The notes: generated by a model from the letters alone, not told the origin. A DNA stretch of 64,000 nt from Pelobates cultripes (GCA_933207985.1 OW240915.1:113951732-114015731), one strand, 5' to 3'; counted from the first letter of the stretch, positions 23,019-34,694 are shown. Numbers and translations are program-made.

Positions 23019-24880
23019 GATGTCTTATTAAGTGTTTGGGGAAAGCACGTCATATACTAGTTTGACACAATCACGTTTTGAAGCGCCTTACACACAATAA
23101 AATAACTTCTATTATATCCTAACTAAACAATGCAGAAATTATAAGGTCTTTTCTTTATATCTAACATTTTGAAAAAAGAATACTATATATATTCTTGAAT
23201 ACTATATATTTGGAAAATCTCCTACTGGATTTGTATTTTGGTGATTTATCTGTTTGTAAAAATGTTTTTATTTTTTTTGTCTTCAGTGAATCCATTGCTA
23301 CTTTTCAACTGTAAGGTCTGAAGGAGAGACATTAAAGCAGTTAATTCTTAATTAAGTTCTGTACACATTCTCTTATTAACACACTAATTAACTCCTGCAC
23401 TGCATATGTGCTGTTGGCTAATCAGTGACTGGCACTTGTCATGTCAGCTCAGCTATGTAAGCGCATTGGGCTAATATGACTTCCAATACAGAACTTTTTC
23501 CATCCAGAACGTTGGCAGGTATGCATAACATCCTTCTTGTTTGACTTTGCTTTGGTATTTATTAGAAAAACTCTGGCAAACGATCTGCTTTGCTGTGGTG
23601 GTTAAGATCAGCTGGACTCACAAGAGCCCAATGTTGTTATAATTGGAATAGCAGCAAAGTTACACCACAACTGCTATTTAGTAACTGGCCCACTGAAACC
23701 CTAGTATGTAATTAAGGGAGAGGTAATTGGTTCTCTCTGTTATAATTAAAACCAGATCTCATGTTTCCCACTCTATGGCCTGTTAGATCGAGAGCAATAA
23801 AAAGGAGGGTAGGAGATACCCAGTCTTCTGGTTCCAAGGGGTTATCCCCCATTTGACTACTGGGTAGCATTTTCTTTGCTTAGAAATATTGAAAGGTAAT
23901 TATAAAATATTTTTCTCAAGTTTGTTTATTTTTTTATTTAAATGTAGAATATTTGGTTGTTCCTCACTGTTGTTGGGCATCTCCTTCTTATTATTACTCT
24001 CCGGTGGAAACAGGATAATCTGCTTGCCAGACTTTTCCTTTTTGTCTTGAGGGATTTAATTTAATAGAGACAGCTCTCTCTATAACTACATGCTAGGAGC
24101 TTGTGACCCCCGTAAGTTTTTTATAATTGTTTTTACGCCTTATAACTACAAACAGCTATAGACTGTAACTGTGTGATCAACTGTTCCTTTTTGCAATTAT
24201 AATTATAAAGGCTAACATCACTTAGTTCCCTAGCTTTGTGCAGAGAAATTAATCTGCTGGCTAAATTCAGTTACTTTCAGTAGCAAATGCATCATTAAAC
24301 CAATACAACAGAGCAGGACCTGCCAAAAGTTGTTTAACTAAATGCCCTTGTTGCATATGTTTTGCATACTTTATAGGATTTAAAGCTAAACTAAAATAGA
24401 GTGCCCTATTCCTTTGCATGTAGATACAGGATACATAATAAATATTGGAAAATAATCCCATGAGGGGTTCTAAAGGCATTCGCATAAACCACAAGAATAA
24501 AGGTTGAGTGGTTTACAAATATCTTCAAAACTTTGAGACGCTTAACTGTGATCAACACTTTTCTTTAGTGTGTGCAGTCATGTAATTTTGTTTATAAATA
24601 ATTATTTATTATATATTTATAATGTATTGATTACTAAGTCACAAAGGCCATTTATTTTTAATTAGTTATTATTGCATAAAACATGTCAGATATATATTAA
24701 ACTAATAAATACAAATTTAAAAAAATAAAGTGCAAATGTCAAGTTTTTATCCGGGCCTATGAAAGTTATATCAAATAAGCAACAATATTAACAGAAAAGT
24801 ACAGAACTGTTTAACAGTTCTTATCCAGCGTGCATTACAAGTTATTAAAACAGAACATTGATAAATATACAGAATACAGA
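23019..24880. other. unannotated stretch
   Basis: No gene or element boundary recognised. CACGTTTTGAAGCGCCTT at 23072 faintly resembles the foldback core motif but lacks an arm. Confidence 0.4.
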
Positions 24881-25000
24881 CATACAATATACACAAATTG
24901 GTACAAAAGAATCAGAGGACCTTGCCCATGAGCTTGCAATCTAGCAATTACAGTACAAAGTGCCTGGCAAATTGACTTGTGTGCTTAAAATCTACAGATG
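24881..25000 (-). mobile_element. L2 3'-UTR fragment
   Basis: GAGGACCTTGCCCATGAGCTTGCAATCTAG is a diverged match to the L2 3' UTR block (GAGGGCCCTGCTCAATGAGCTTACAGGCTAG at 22715). Confidence 0.55.
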
Positions 25001-25139
25001 GTATTAATTAACCCTAATACACACTTTGTCACTTGTATGTCGTTATTATTTTAGGCTAAGTCTAGTATGGCTTGATGTCAGACTTAGGGTTTTTGTTAGG
25101 GCTAAAGGGAATGTGTCAGAGTTGTGTAGAGGTTAGTGG

Positions 25140-25202
25140 CATTTTACAGCTCTACAGAATTTGCTGGCGCTTTATAAATAATAAAATAATAAGAAGAAGA
25201 AA
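25140..25202 (+). mobile_element. L2 3'-end fragment
   Basis: CTACAGAATTTGCTGGCGCT followed by TTATAAATAATAAAATAAT is the conserved L2 3' terminus. Confidence 0.6.
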
Positions 25203-25602
25203 GGGTATTGTAAGTGTCAGGGTAGTGTAGGGGTTAAGAGTTATTGTTAGGGTAGTGTAGGAGTTAATGGTTAAAGCTTTTGTTACAGTAGTGAAGTGGT
25301 TAAGCACTGGGACATATAAAGATTGGAGATTAGAGGGAGTTACATACAACAGTTAGTTCAGCTACTGTTTTTTTGTTTTGTTTTTAACTAGGATAGATGA
25401 GCAGAAAATTATTTAAATTTTTTTTCTTTCTAAATCTTGTCTCGCCTTCAATTTGCTGCCCTGGGCCTAGTCAGTGTAGTGCTAAATATGTCACCAATCG
25501 AGTGGATTGGAATCAAGAAAAGAGGGAGTATGGCCAGTGTGGGAGAGTTTCAATAAGTCAATGCACGTCACTGGTAAAGCTTAAACGATAGAAACAGGGC
25601 CG
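25203..25602. repeat. short tandem GTAGTGTAGG-type repeats and unannotated sequence
   Basis: At 25215-25310 a unit resembling AGGGTAGTGTAGGGGTTAA recurs three to four times (25222, 25250, 25287). No gene recognised. Confidence 0.5.
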
Positions 25603-26020
25603 TCTTTAACGCGAGACAAACAGGGTAGCTGCCCGAGCCCAGTTACTCCTGGGGGGCCCAAGGCAGCTGCCCGATGGGCCCCGCTGCCCTCAACCATTTG
25701 TTTTTCTCGTCCTCTAGGCAGTACCACAGGGGGGCCCATGCACTTAGGGCGACTCAGTGGGGCTGTCGCCCTTTAATAGCGCGACCGTGCCCCTTGTTTT
25801 TCGGCAGTATGGGAGGAAGTGACAGCCGCGAGTCACTTCCTCCCATAAAGAGAGGAGCTGCGTGGGAGGGAGGAGGTGGCAGCAGCGGCAGTGAGGATAG
25901 ATGCTTCTCACTCCCATTAGCCTCAGGCACCACACTGGACCCCAGAAAAGTCACCCTCCAGGAAAAGGTAGGAAACTGGAGGGTGGGTTTAAAAAGGTAA
26001 ATTTTACATGTGTGTGTCAG

Positions 26021-26958
26021 TGTCACGACCTGTTCCTAGCTGTGGATCATTCTGGCAATGGCTTCTGGTATCCAGTACTCTTTTTACAATTCTTGTTTAG
26101 TTTTTCTGGTTTTCTAGTCTATGTCTGGTTTTCTTTATTGCTGGGATTTCTGGGTTCATTCCTGTAATCCATCCCTGGGATTCCCAGTCTCCAGGTTTCC
26201 TTTAAATGTTTGTTTTATGTTTCCACACCCGTTTGTTTTCCATCATTCCTTTTGTTTCAGTGTTCCTGCAGGCAGCTGCTCAAGGCTTCTGCCCTTTCTT
26301 GCAGGTAAGTACAATATATATCTTCTTTGGTTGTTTTAGCGAACATTAGGCAGTGTAGAACCTGTCAGATATGGGGTACATTGGCGTTGTTGGCAGGCTT
26401 ATGCAATGTATGATCATATAATGTGACTAAATCCCCATGATTTCCACATATAGTACTTGGTTATTTCTCCTCTTGTTTTGCCTATTATATCTTGTCTTGT
26501 TTTATTTTGTAATCCCAGTTCATGTACAGTCCTGTGCTGCCCTGTTCTTGTTTTCCTCATGTCTTGTGTACATGTTCTGGGTTCTGCTTTCTGTCCTCCT
26601 CTGGTTCTGAGTTCTATTAGTTCTGTCTTGTTTTCATGTTTGGTGCCTATTCCTAGTCTTGCCTTGCTTCTGTACTGGATACACTCCTGCTGCAGAGCCT
26701 CCTTATTCAGCTCCTGGGAGGTCTGCTTAATTCCAAGCTCCTAGTTCCTGGGATCCGCTGTACCTGCATCAGGGTTTTGGTATGTGGCTGCACAAACACT
26801 GGTGCTCAACACCAGGGGGCGTGCGGTTGCTGCACCGGACCCTGACCTATCCATTCACGCTGAAGACTCCCACTTATCATCAGGCATACTGGGTCCTGGT
26901 CCATGCACCGCTGCCCGGACAGTGTCTGGGTCCCAGGCACCAGACCGCCACCCTGACA
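26021..26958 (+). mobile_element. solo LTR with GTCAG target duplication
   Basis: The segment starts TGTCACGACC and ends CCACCCTGACA, a TGTCA/TGACA inverted terminus. It is flanked on both sides by GTCAG (26016-26020 and 26959-26963), a 5-bp duplication as expected for Gypsy or retrovirus-like integration. It is 938 bp long, with a pyrimidine-rich middle. No gag, pol or env is present, so it is a solo LTR left by recombination. It interrupts the GT-rich minisatellite region: GTGTGTCAG stands before it and GTCAGTATGTGTGTG after it. The segment 26321-26440 is a repeat shared with 31490-31600. Confidence 0.85.
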
Positions 26959-26959
26959 G

Positions 26960-27540
26960 TCAGTATGTGTGTGTTTGTCAGCATGCCTGTGTGTTTGTCA
27001 GCATGTCTGTGTGTCAGTATGTCTGTGTGTTAGTATGTCTGTCACTATATATATGTGTGTGTGTTAGTATGTCTGTGTGTGTCAGGTCTGTGTGTGTGTG
27101 TTAGTATGTGTGTCAGTATGTCGGCCTGTGTATGTATCTGTGTGTGTGTGTCAGTATATCTCTGTGTGTGTCAGTATGTAGGCCAGTGTATGTATCTGTG
27201 TGTCATTATGTCTGTGTGTGTGTCAGTATATGTGTGTGTCAGTATGTCTATCAGTGTATGTGCCTTGGAACGGCTCATGATCCGTGTGTGTGTGTGTGTG
27301 TCAGTATGTCTCAGTGTATGCGTCTGTGTGTCAGTATGTATGTGTGTCCGTTTGTCAGTGTGTGTCAGTAGGTCTATTAGTGTGTGTCAGTATGTCTGTA
27401 TATGTGCCTCTGTGTGTGTCAGTATGTCTGTAAGTGTGTCAGTATGTCTACCAGTGTATGTGCCTGTGTACCTGTATGTTGTCAGTGTGTGTATCTGTGT
27501 ATTTATTTGTATGTAGCCAGTGTGTGTAACTGTGCGTCTG
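26960..27540 (+). repeat. GT-rich minisatellite (GTCAGTATGTCTGTGTGT type)
   Basis: Repeated (TGTGTGTCAGTATG)-like units with variable spacing. The CVCVSV-type frames translated from it (for example 26782-27516) are repeat artefacts. Similar arrays lie at 47012-47320 and 48890-50260. Confidence 0.9.
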
Positions 27541-28040
27541 AGCACCAACATTAAATACAAATACAATTCCCCATTCAAACTTCAACGTTACATACAAACA
27601 CACTCCTGTGGTAAACACCAAAATTATATATAAACAACCATCTACATTCAAAAACAAACACTATACATAAACGCACACTTGCATTTAAACTTCAACACCA
27701 CATACAAACGCATTCACACAAACATACTGCTTACAAACACATGCTTATATTCAAACACACAAACACGGCTCAGTGCTTAATACAACCTTGCAAACATGGG
27801 AAATTGGTAGAGCCCCAGCTGTCAAAGCATTGTTGGAGTTGCACGACAGATAGGATCCTACCTTGTCCAACCATGCAACTGGGGGGCCCAATAAAATTCT
27901 TACACCAGGTCTCTTTCTACTTTAGTTCTGCCACTGCGTTGGGGTGGATGCAGGGATTGTGTGATTGTGTGAGGCCCCGCCACCTTTTTAGTGGGCCGCT
28001 GTAATTAAAAAATGCCCGGGACAAATTTTCTTCCCAGTCT

Positions 28041-28486
28041 GGCCTTGGCTCCATCTCATCAAGATAAAATAATAAGGACCATTTGAGTATTTTATAGCAG
28101 AACCTACATTTGTAGCCCTCAAGGGTGAGTCAGTACTTACTATGAATAAGCACATTCCTTGTTCAGGATTTATGAAATTGCTTGGTTATATAATCCATAT
28201 ATACTTTGTACATAGTCACTTTTGCATTCTAATATAATTTAAAACAATATAATACTTTTAAATGCTATAGGATGGCTGATTTAGCTTTGTAAAATGAAAA
28301 AAGAGGAGGCACTCTTCACGCATAAAGCACTTCAGCAAGCTAAAGTAATTTAGACCTCTGGAATGTTCTGTAAAGAGACTTCACAAATTCAGTTTTTAAC
28401 TCTCTCGTCCTTGCCAGAGGTTATATAGTCCATAGTTATTTCACTAGGGGTATGAAATTCTGCTAAAATGCTTACCTTTAAGAGCA
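28041..28486. other. unannotated stretch
   Basis: No gene or repeat boundary recognised before the Tc1-like end at 28487. Confidence 0.45.
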
Positions 28487-28541
28487 TACACTAATCAGCC
28501 ACAACATTAAAACCACTTGCATAATGTCGTGTAGGATACCC

Positions 28542-29262
28542 TCATGCTGTCAAAACAGATCTAATATGTTGAGGCATGGACTGCACAAGAACTTGGAATG
28601 TGTCTTGTGTTATCTTGTACCAACCCATTAGCAGCAGATCATTTAAGTCATGCAAGTTGCGAGGTGGGGCATCCATGGATTGGGTTTTTTGTTCCAGCAC
28701 ATCCCAGAGATGCTCAATCAGATCTGGGGAATTTGGAGGCCAAGGCAACACCATGAACTCTTTGTCTTGTTTCTCAAACCATTTCTGAACAATTTGTGGC
28801 AGGGTGCATTATCCTGCTGAAAGAGGCCATCAGGCAACACCATTGCCATGAAGGGGTGTATGTGGTCTGCAACAATCACTGGATAGATATTATGTGTCAA
28901 AGTAATATCCACATAATTTCCAGGACCCAAGGTTTCCCAACAGAACATTTCCCAATGCATAACACTGCCTCTGCCAACCTGACTTGTTCCCATAGTGCTC
29001 CTTCTGCCATCTGTTTCCCAGGTAAGTGATGCACAACCACATGGCCAGCCACCAGATCTAAAAGAAAGTGTGATTCATCAGACAAGGCGACGTTCTTGCA
29101 TTGCTCCATGGTCAAGTTTTGACGCTCATTTCCCCATTGAAGATGCTTTCGGTGGTGGATAGAGATGTCGCGAACCGTTCGCGAACTTCCCGCAAACAGC
29201 TCGCCGCGGTTCGCCACGAACCGTTCGCGGCGAGCTCCAGTCAGCTGACACATCCCGGCCAA
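28542..29262 (-). pseudogene. Tc1/mariner transposase (DDE), broken
   Basis: DDE/D-type transposase, which would cut and paste the element at TA sites. Reading along the minus strand: NLTMEQCKNVALSDESHFLL with the first catalytic D in SDES (about 29067), DNAPCH with the second (about 28795), and WPPNSPDLIEHLWDVLEQ carrying the third acidic region (about 28730). The last segment is missing the usual N-P in NSPDLNPIE. The frames change twice (28993-28718, then 28754-28542) and the N-terminal part is interrupted by the MITE at 29160-29338. Non-functional. Confidence 0.85.
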
Positions 29263-29338
29263 TCTCCAGCAGACCCTCCCTCCCAGACCCTCTCACCCCC
29301 TGTACAGCATCCATGTTGAACGGTTCGCGACATCACTA
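29160..29338. mobile_element. hAT-type MITE nested in the Tc1-like element
   Basis: Inverted ends are TAGAGATGTCGCGAACCGTTC and, on the other strand, TAGTGATGTCGCGAACCGTTC. The flanks are identical 8-base GTGGTGGA at 29152-29159 and 29339-29346, the hAT signature. Length is 179 bp, no coding capacity. The GTTCGCG/CGCGAAC motif recurs inside (29160-29235). Confidence 0.92.
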
Positions 29339-29690
29339 GTGGTGGACAGGACCATCATGGGCACTCTGACCAGTCTGTACCCATATGCTGCAAACTGCAA
29401 TGCACTTTGTGTTATGACACATTTCTGTTATGGTAGCATTAAGTTTCTCAGGAAACAATTATTTTGTGTGATCGATCCAGAAGATGCATCAATGAGCCTT
29501 GGCCGCTCATGATCCAGACACCAATTCATCTGTTGTCCTTCCTTGCACCACTTTTGGTTGGCACTAACCACCACATACCAGTGACACCCAACAAGACTTG
29601 CAGTTTTGGAGATGCTCTTACCAGTCGTCTAACAATCTAAGTGGCTACTAGAAAAGACTGGACATATGCCATATTGAATACCCTGGGTTG

Positions 29691-30187
29691 TCTACTTTTG
29701 CAAATGGTATGCTGTCATGGGGATAATTCTAATTTCTGGGCTAAGGTACAGTTTCAAAGGCAACATAACCAGTCTGGCAAATTTCAATGTGTATATACTG
29801 AAAAATGAACTGTGCTATATTTTACCCTGTAACTTTTCAAAACACCATAAAACCTGTACATTGAGGGTACTTTTGTACCCATGAGACATCATTGGATACA
29901 AATATGTGCATTTTATTGTAGTAAAAACAGTACTATGACATTAACAGTTAAATGCCACACATTAATTTCTCACACTTTTTTTTAGATTTTATTCTTAATA
30001 AATTATGTTCCATATATGAATAATTAATGATAAATTAAAGCCCTGTTTCTCCTGAACAAAATGATATATAATAAGTGTGGGTGCACTTAATGTGAAAAAA
30101 AGTGAATTATGGTTGCAAATTCCAGTTTTTGTTTGCGTTTTGTTTTGATCATAACTTGTACATTTGGCTCTGTCTTTAAGGGGTTAA
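29691..30187 (-). repeat. TTAA-type repeat, minus-strand copy
   Basis: TGTAACTTTTCAAAACACCATAAAACCTGTACATTGAGGGTAC is the reverse-strand match to 58370-58420 (GTACAGGGTTTAGGGTGTCTTGGAAAGTTACA). The right edge CTTTAAGGGGTTAA at 30175-30187 is the mate of the left edge TTAACACCTTTGTGACC at 58136. Non-coding. Confidence 0.6.
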
Positions 30188-30879
30188 ATAACATCTACTC
30201 GTGTAAACCAACCATGAGGTTTGAGCTGCATCTCTTGATTTCCTCCAAATGTGCCACATGTGTTGTAAGGAAATATCATGGAAATATAATAGGAATTGCA
30301 GGTTAGTTTGACTGTTTAGGTCTCAATTAGTTTGGCTTGGCTGCAGAAAAAGTTGCAAGGAACTGGACCTTTCGTTTGTTTGTTTTTGAGGCTGGTTGAG
30401 GTGGTTGTACATTTTTCTGCTTGATCAAGTTCTTAGATAAGACAAGAATTGGGGTTGCATGGTGACTTACCTCTCCCTATGTTCAGCTCAGTGCATCTTC
30501 TGTCTGGATTACTGTGGACACGGCATTTATAAATAGATCCTGGGGACTTTATAGATGAACTAAACTTTGAATCTGCTTTTGGAGCACCAACCAATACCCT
30601 GGAAATACAAATGATGCGGGTCAGAATTCATCTAACATGTTCATTGATCAGTAGTACATAAGGAAAACTTGAGGGTAAAAACTGTGACAAAATAACTATA
30701 GAAAACGTTTATTTTATGGCTGACTGTTGCTTATGTTATGCAAGTTCAAATACCTGTAGGAAACAAAATAATACTGTATGGCATTGCGACTGCACAAAGT
30801 ATATATTACTGATAGGTTAATGAGCTAGAGAAGCCCTCCTTTGTTACAGATAAGTATGCTAATATCTGAAAACATTATA
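30188..30879. other. unannotated stretch
   Basis: No gene or recognisable transposon. Confidence 0.4.
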
Positions 30880-31600
30880 ATTTTCAACACAGAAAAATAC
30901 AAATCCGGATCGGCGGCGTGACAGTCTTAAAATTAGGTAAGTACAATCTCAGATGAACAACACATGACATATTACACCATGTCATGATTTATTTAACAAA
31001 AATAAAGCCAAAATGGAGAAGCCATGTGAAAAGTACACCTGATGACTCAATAGCTTGTAGAACCACCTTTAGCAGCAATCATTTGAAGTAATCATTTTCT
31101 GTATGATTTTATCAGTCTCTCACAGCGTTGCTGGGGAATTGTGGCCCACTTTTCTTTACAATGTTGGCTTGGTTCTTTGAAGTTTGCTGGCATTTGTTTA
31201 TGCACAGCCCAATATTTTCATCAGGTTTTTCATCAGGTTTTTCATCAGGTGCGCTGGATCTTGTGTATTGTATTATTTGGCCCCCAGCAGCACCCCCATT
31301 TATGCATGTTCAGGTGAGTGCAGCCAACCCCCTCTTGTTTCATATATATATATATATTTGGGAGTCTTGCCAACTCCTTGGTTTTGCACCCCTCCCTGTC
31401 ACAGGTGCCTCATCCCAGGGCCCTATTTAGCCTTGTGCTGCAGAGAGCCCCAGATGGAATTTTGTCCCCCAAGTGAGTGGGTTAATCTCATAAGGGCAGA
31501 CATTAGGCTGTTAGTGTAGGACCTGCCAAAGATGGGGTACATTGACGTTGTGGCAGGCTTATGCAATGTATGATCATATATGTCAACCCCCATTATTTTT
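30880..31600. repeat. unclassified interspersed repeat with duplicated segments
   Basis: TAGAACCACCTTTAGCAGCAATC..CACAGCGTTGC..TTTATGCACAGCCC (31068-31211) looks like transposon sequence, but I do not place it in a family. TCATCAGGTTTT is repeated three times at 31217-31250. TGCGCTGGATCTTGTGTA occurs at 31250-31267 and again at 31675-31692. GGGGTACATTGACGTTGTGGCAGGCTTATGCAATG (31535-31568) matches 26380-26415 inside the solo LTR. Confidence 0.5.
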
Positions 31601-31895
31601 GCCTAGATTAGGTGTTTTAAAAAAAACAAATAAAATCTTTCAACATTGAAGTTGCTGTTTAGTGGATAGGTGAGTGCGCTGGATCTTGTGTAATATATAT
31701 ATGTGTGTGTTGTTAATTAATTGTGCTTGTTTAAGCATCAGTGGAGATGGGTAAGGGACGGCCTTTCCAGGTGGTAAATAGGGCTTAACAGCTCCTATTT
31801 ATTTACATGGGACAAGTTAAAACTTTCAGCAAGGTCTAATTGTCAGTTGATTAATATTTAATTCTAATATTAGCAACCGCCATTTTAATGAATAG
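31601..31895. other. unannotated stretch up to the target duplication
   Basis: It ends in the direct repeat GCCATTTTAATGAATAG (31879-31895), which is also found at 36191-36207. Confidence 0.5.
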
Positions 31896-32296
31896 AAAAA
31901 GGGGGTTGGGGCTGCGCTGTTGGATAATAAACTAAAAATCAATAGATATAAAACATATGATGATGAGTACTAAAACACTAATAAATAGGTATAGTTAAAA
32001 AATATATAAAAGTAATGTCCGTACAGATGTATCAATAAAAATGGATAAAAAGTAGAGAAATTCCAAATGGAGTAAAATGAAGTAAACACAGTCTCACTGA
32101 TATCAGGTATGATTGTGGTCCTCGGGGATGATTCCGTCCGGATTAAAAATCGTCCATTTATGTGAAAATAAAAAACACAAAAAGAACTGCCGATAGTGAA
32201 GTATTGTAAATCCAAGGATAAGAAGTTAAATCAGAATCAGGATTTTGAACTCACATTTGATGGAGCTATGTCCAGCTCTGAGATGGAGGGCACTTA

Positions 32297-32755
32297 GTGG
32301 TATAATCCCCACTTCAGGGTATACTGGGATAGTTGGTCCGTCCGTCCGAATTTGGTTCCGTCGAATCCCACAAAATATAGGAAACAGCAAATAGTGCTCT
32401 CAGTAGGAACAATTGAAAATAAAATAAAATAAATGAAATAATACTCACAGAAATAGAGCAGGGAATACTGCTCTATTTTCACAGCACTGGTGGAATTATC
32501 CCCACCTATGGATTTCTTTGCTGTAGTTTAGACCGGCTCTTAATGGTATGTTCTCCACTGATGGGTATGCTGGAGGGATAGGTCCGTCTGTTTGACTGGG
32601 TTCCGTCGGGTTCCACAGAATGTATAAAAACAGTAATAGTGCTCTCAGTAAGAACAAAAATAAATAAAATAAGATATACTTACAAAAATAGAGCAGATTG
32701 ATACTGCTCTATTACCACAGCATGGGTGGAATTATCCCCACCTAAGGATTTCTTG
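32297..32755. repeat. two-copy tandem repeat inside the foldback arm (about 240 bp)
   Basis: ATAGTGCTCTCAGTA and CAGGTTCC-like GGTTCCGTCG blocks recur: 32297-32535 and 32548-32755 share GAGCACTAT-mirrored, CTCTATTTTC/CTCTATTACC, GGTGGAATTATCCCCACCT. The mirrored arm has the same duplication (35230-35720). The duplication therefore preceded formation of the inverted arrangement. Confidence 0.7.
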
Positions 32756-33250
32756 GAGACAGGATTCAGTTAAAAAATGGAACAAAATATATTTTTTAAA
32801 AAGTTGAATGAAAAAAAAAATAAAATGCCAGGAAAAAGTACTAAAAGAAAAAAAAAATGTATATAGGTACAATAAAATAAGTAAAAGATTGGTACTACAA
32901 AAGAGGTAAACAAAAATAACTTTTATTGCTTTAAAATACACTATTTAAAACCATTAACGCGTTTCACCAATGAGGTTTTTTCAAAATGGTAATAGAACAT
33001 TATACCTGGCATAAAAAAGTATTTATAAGGATACACAGAGTTGAATTTGGCGCCAATATTTTTTTTTGCACCAATTGGAAACAAGAATTAAAACAGTCAG
33101 ATTTTACAGATTCAAAACAAGTAAAAAACTACTTTGATACATAGAATTAGTTTTAATAAAGTATAAAATATATTTATTTATGTAAAACGAGGCTCTGTTA
33201 GCTTGTTTATAAGTGACTTTATTGGTCACATGATCGGGACTTAAGAAATT

Positions 33251-33354
33251 GCCGTGCGCATGCGCAAACGGGGATCGCCGTGCGCATGCACAGGCGGAGA
33301 TTGCCGTGCGCATGCACAAATGAAAATAGCCGTGCGCATGCGTAGGACACAGGC
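33251..33354. repeat. 26-bp CpG-rich tandem repeat, 4 copies
   Basis: Copies of GCCGTGCGCATGCRCA start at 33251, 33277, 33303 and 33329, exactly 26 bases apart, in the loop of the foldback element. They are much more GC-rich than the arms. Confidence 0.9.
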
Positions 33355-33608
33355 AGACCACTCCGCCGCATTGTGAGACCGGCAAAAGGGAGCAATGCTC
33401 CCTGGGGGATATAGTTGAGAGGATCCTTCAGCCATGTGACCGGCATAAGGGAGCTATGCTCCCTGGGTAGTGTAGTCATGCCGGTCACTTGGTACTGAGA
33501 GAAGAAAGGGAGCAGGCTGGATGGGAGAAATCCTATAGTTGACTGTTCTCTTACTAAATGGAACATATATATACATATAAAGGAGCACCTTTTGTTGTAC
33601 AGATAATT

Positions 33609-34694
33609 AAAAAACAGAGATACAGAAACATATGGGACTAAGTCCCACAGACGACTGCTGGCACGGGTGTGGGGGGCGGGGCACGTATATACATATATGG
33701 TGGGGCTGCCCGAAGGTCGCAGAATACTGGCGTAACGTTGTGGAGCTCAGCTCCCAAATCCTACAAAGGCGACTGGGGTTAGACCCATGGGCATGCCTAC
33801 TTTCAAGACCCACAAAGGACCTCCCCAGACACGACCAAAGACTTCTTAACATGCTCTATTTAGCAGCCCGAAGGTCCCTAGCACAACAATGGTCATGTCC
33901 AGACCTCCCACATATATCCCTGGTTAAGACAAAAATACGAGACAATTACATAATGGATAAATTGACCTCTCAGGTGCGAAACACTATGACTAAGTTCCAG
34001 AAAGTCTGGGATCTATGGGAGCAGTACGACACTTAGACCAACAACTCGGGGCGCGGGGCAGCATCCATGCAACTCTAAATTGGCGGGGCTGGGGCCCACC
34101 CAACGCCAACCACCACACCAACACTCGGACAGGCGGAAGAGGCACCACTACTAGACGGGCGTGGGGCCAGGCCCAGTACATAAAACACAGCTTAAGGGAA
34201 CTGACCACCCCCGTCGGTAGCTCATCCGGTAACCATATCAAACTGAAACTGTTAAGCACGCATGTACTTGTCTCCAACTCTTTACTTTTCCTTTCTATCT
34301 ATCCCTTGAAGGCAAGCACCACAGACCTGCAAGTTGGCAGGAGGGGAAGCACGCCAACATTTTGCGGAGCGCAGAAGGGAGGGAGGGCGCAGTCGCATAC
34401 CCCAGGAAGCGGGGGGACTGACACTCTACTCTCTAAGCCTAACCCTTCACACCAAAGCTATTGTATATAGTTAACACTGCTTGCCACCTATACCAAAAGT
34501 TCAGACGAAGACACCCACAGAAAACTTGATGTATATGATATGCCTAAACTGACAACTGTCAATTGCATTCGATACGCTAATGTATGACACTGCGCTGTCA
34601 TGTACCAAAATGTAACTGCTTTCATGTTTGCCATCTACTTCGTCAAAACCAAAAATAAAGAATTAAAAAAAAAACAAAACAAAAAACAGAGATA
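33609..34694 (+). mobile_element. 5'-truncated L1-type LINE with poly(A) tail and 14-bp target duplication
   Basis: A minority reading frame at 33632-34036 (GCGGRGTYIHIWWGCPKVAEYWRNV) matches the C-terminal part of L1-clade ORF2, where a zinc-binding CWRC-like motif is followed by WW.C. The 3' UTR is GC-rich, then AATAAAGAATTAAAAAAAA-type A-rich tail at 34652-34680. AAAAAACAGAGATA (33609-33622 and 34681-34694) duplicates the target. The insertion lies in the loop of the foldback element. Endonuclease and most of the reverse transcriptase are absent. Confidence 0.85.
33632..34036 (+). pseudogene. L1-type ORF2 C-terminal fragment
   Basis: The 134-residue frame begins with a CWHGCGGRG zinc-binding-like motif (residues 9-17), then IHIWWGCPKVAEYW (about residues 21-34), the C-terminal region of L1 ORF2 that binds RNA in studied members. 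The end (KVWDLWEQYDT) is close to the natural stop. No RT or endonuclease domains remain. Non-functional by truncation. Confidence 0.8.

Larger units (their letters stand above)
25603..28040. mobile_element. composite GGCC-type non-autonomous element carrying an LTR and a GT minisatellite
   Basis: The left edge CAGGGCCGTCTTTAACGCG and the right edge TTTAGTGGGCCGCTGTAATTAA..CCCAGTCTGGCC are of the type found at 62287-64000 (CAGGCCCGGACTGGCC..TTTAGTGGGCCGCTGTG..CCCAGTCCGGCC). Between them lie a solo LTR, a GT-rich minisatellite and an ACAAAC-rich segment (27541-27770). No transposase is visible. That it is one element rather than neighbouring pieces is an inference. Confidence 0.5.
28487..29690 (-). 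mobile_element. Tc1-like DNA transposon, decayed
   Basis: The left edge is TACACTAATCAGCC followed by ACAACATTAAAACCACT, a Tc1-like terminal inverted repeat after a TA. The transposase is coded on the minus strand. The opposite inverted repeat is not found near 29690, so the right edge is lost or overrun by a TTAA repeat. A hAT MITE is inserted inside. Confidence 0.85.

Noticed and set aside
26782..27516. Open frames with CVCVSV repeats up to 153 codons
   Set aside because: They are translations of a GT minisatellite; the same pattern appears in all GT arrays of this window and on both strands.
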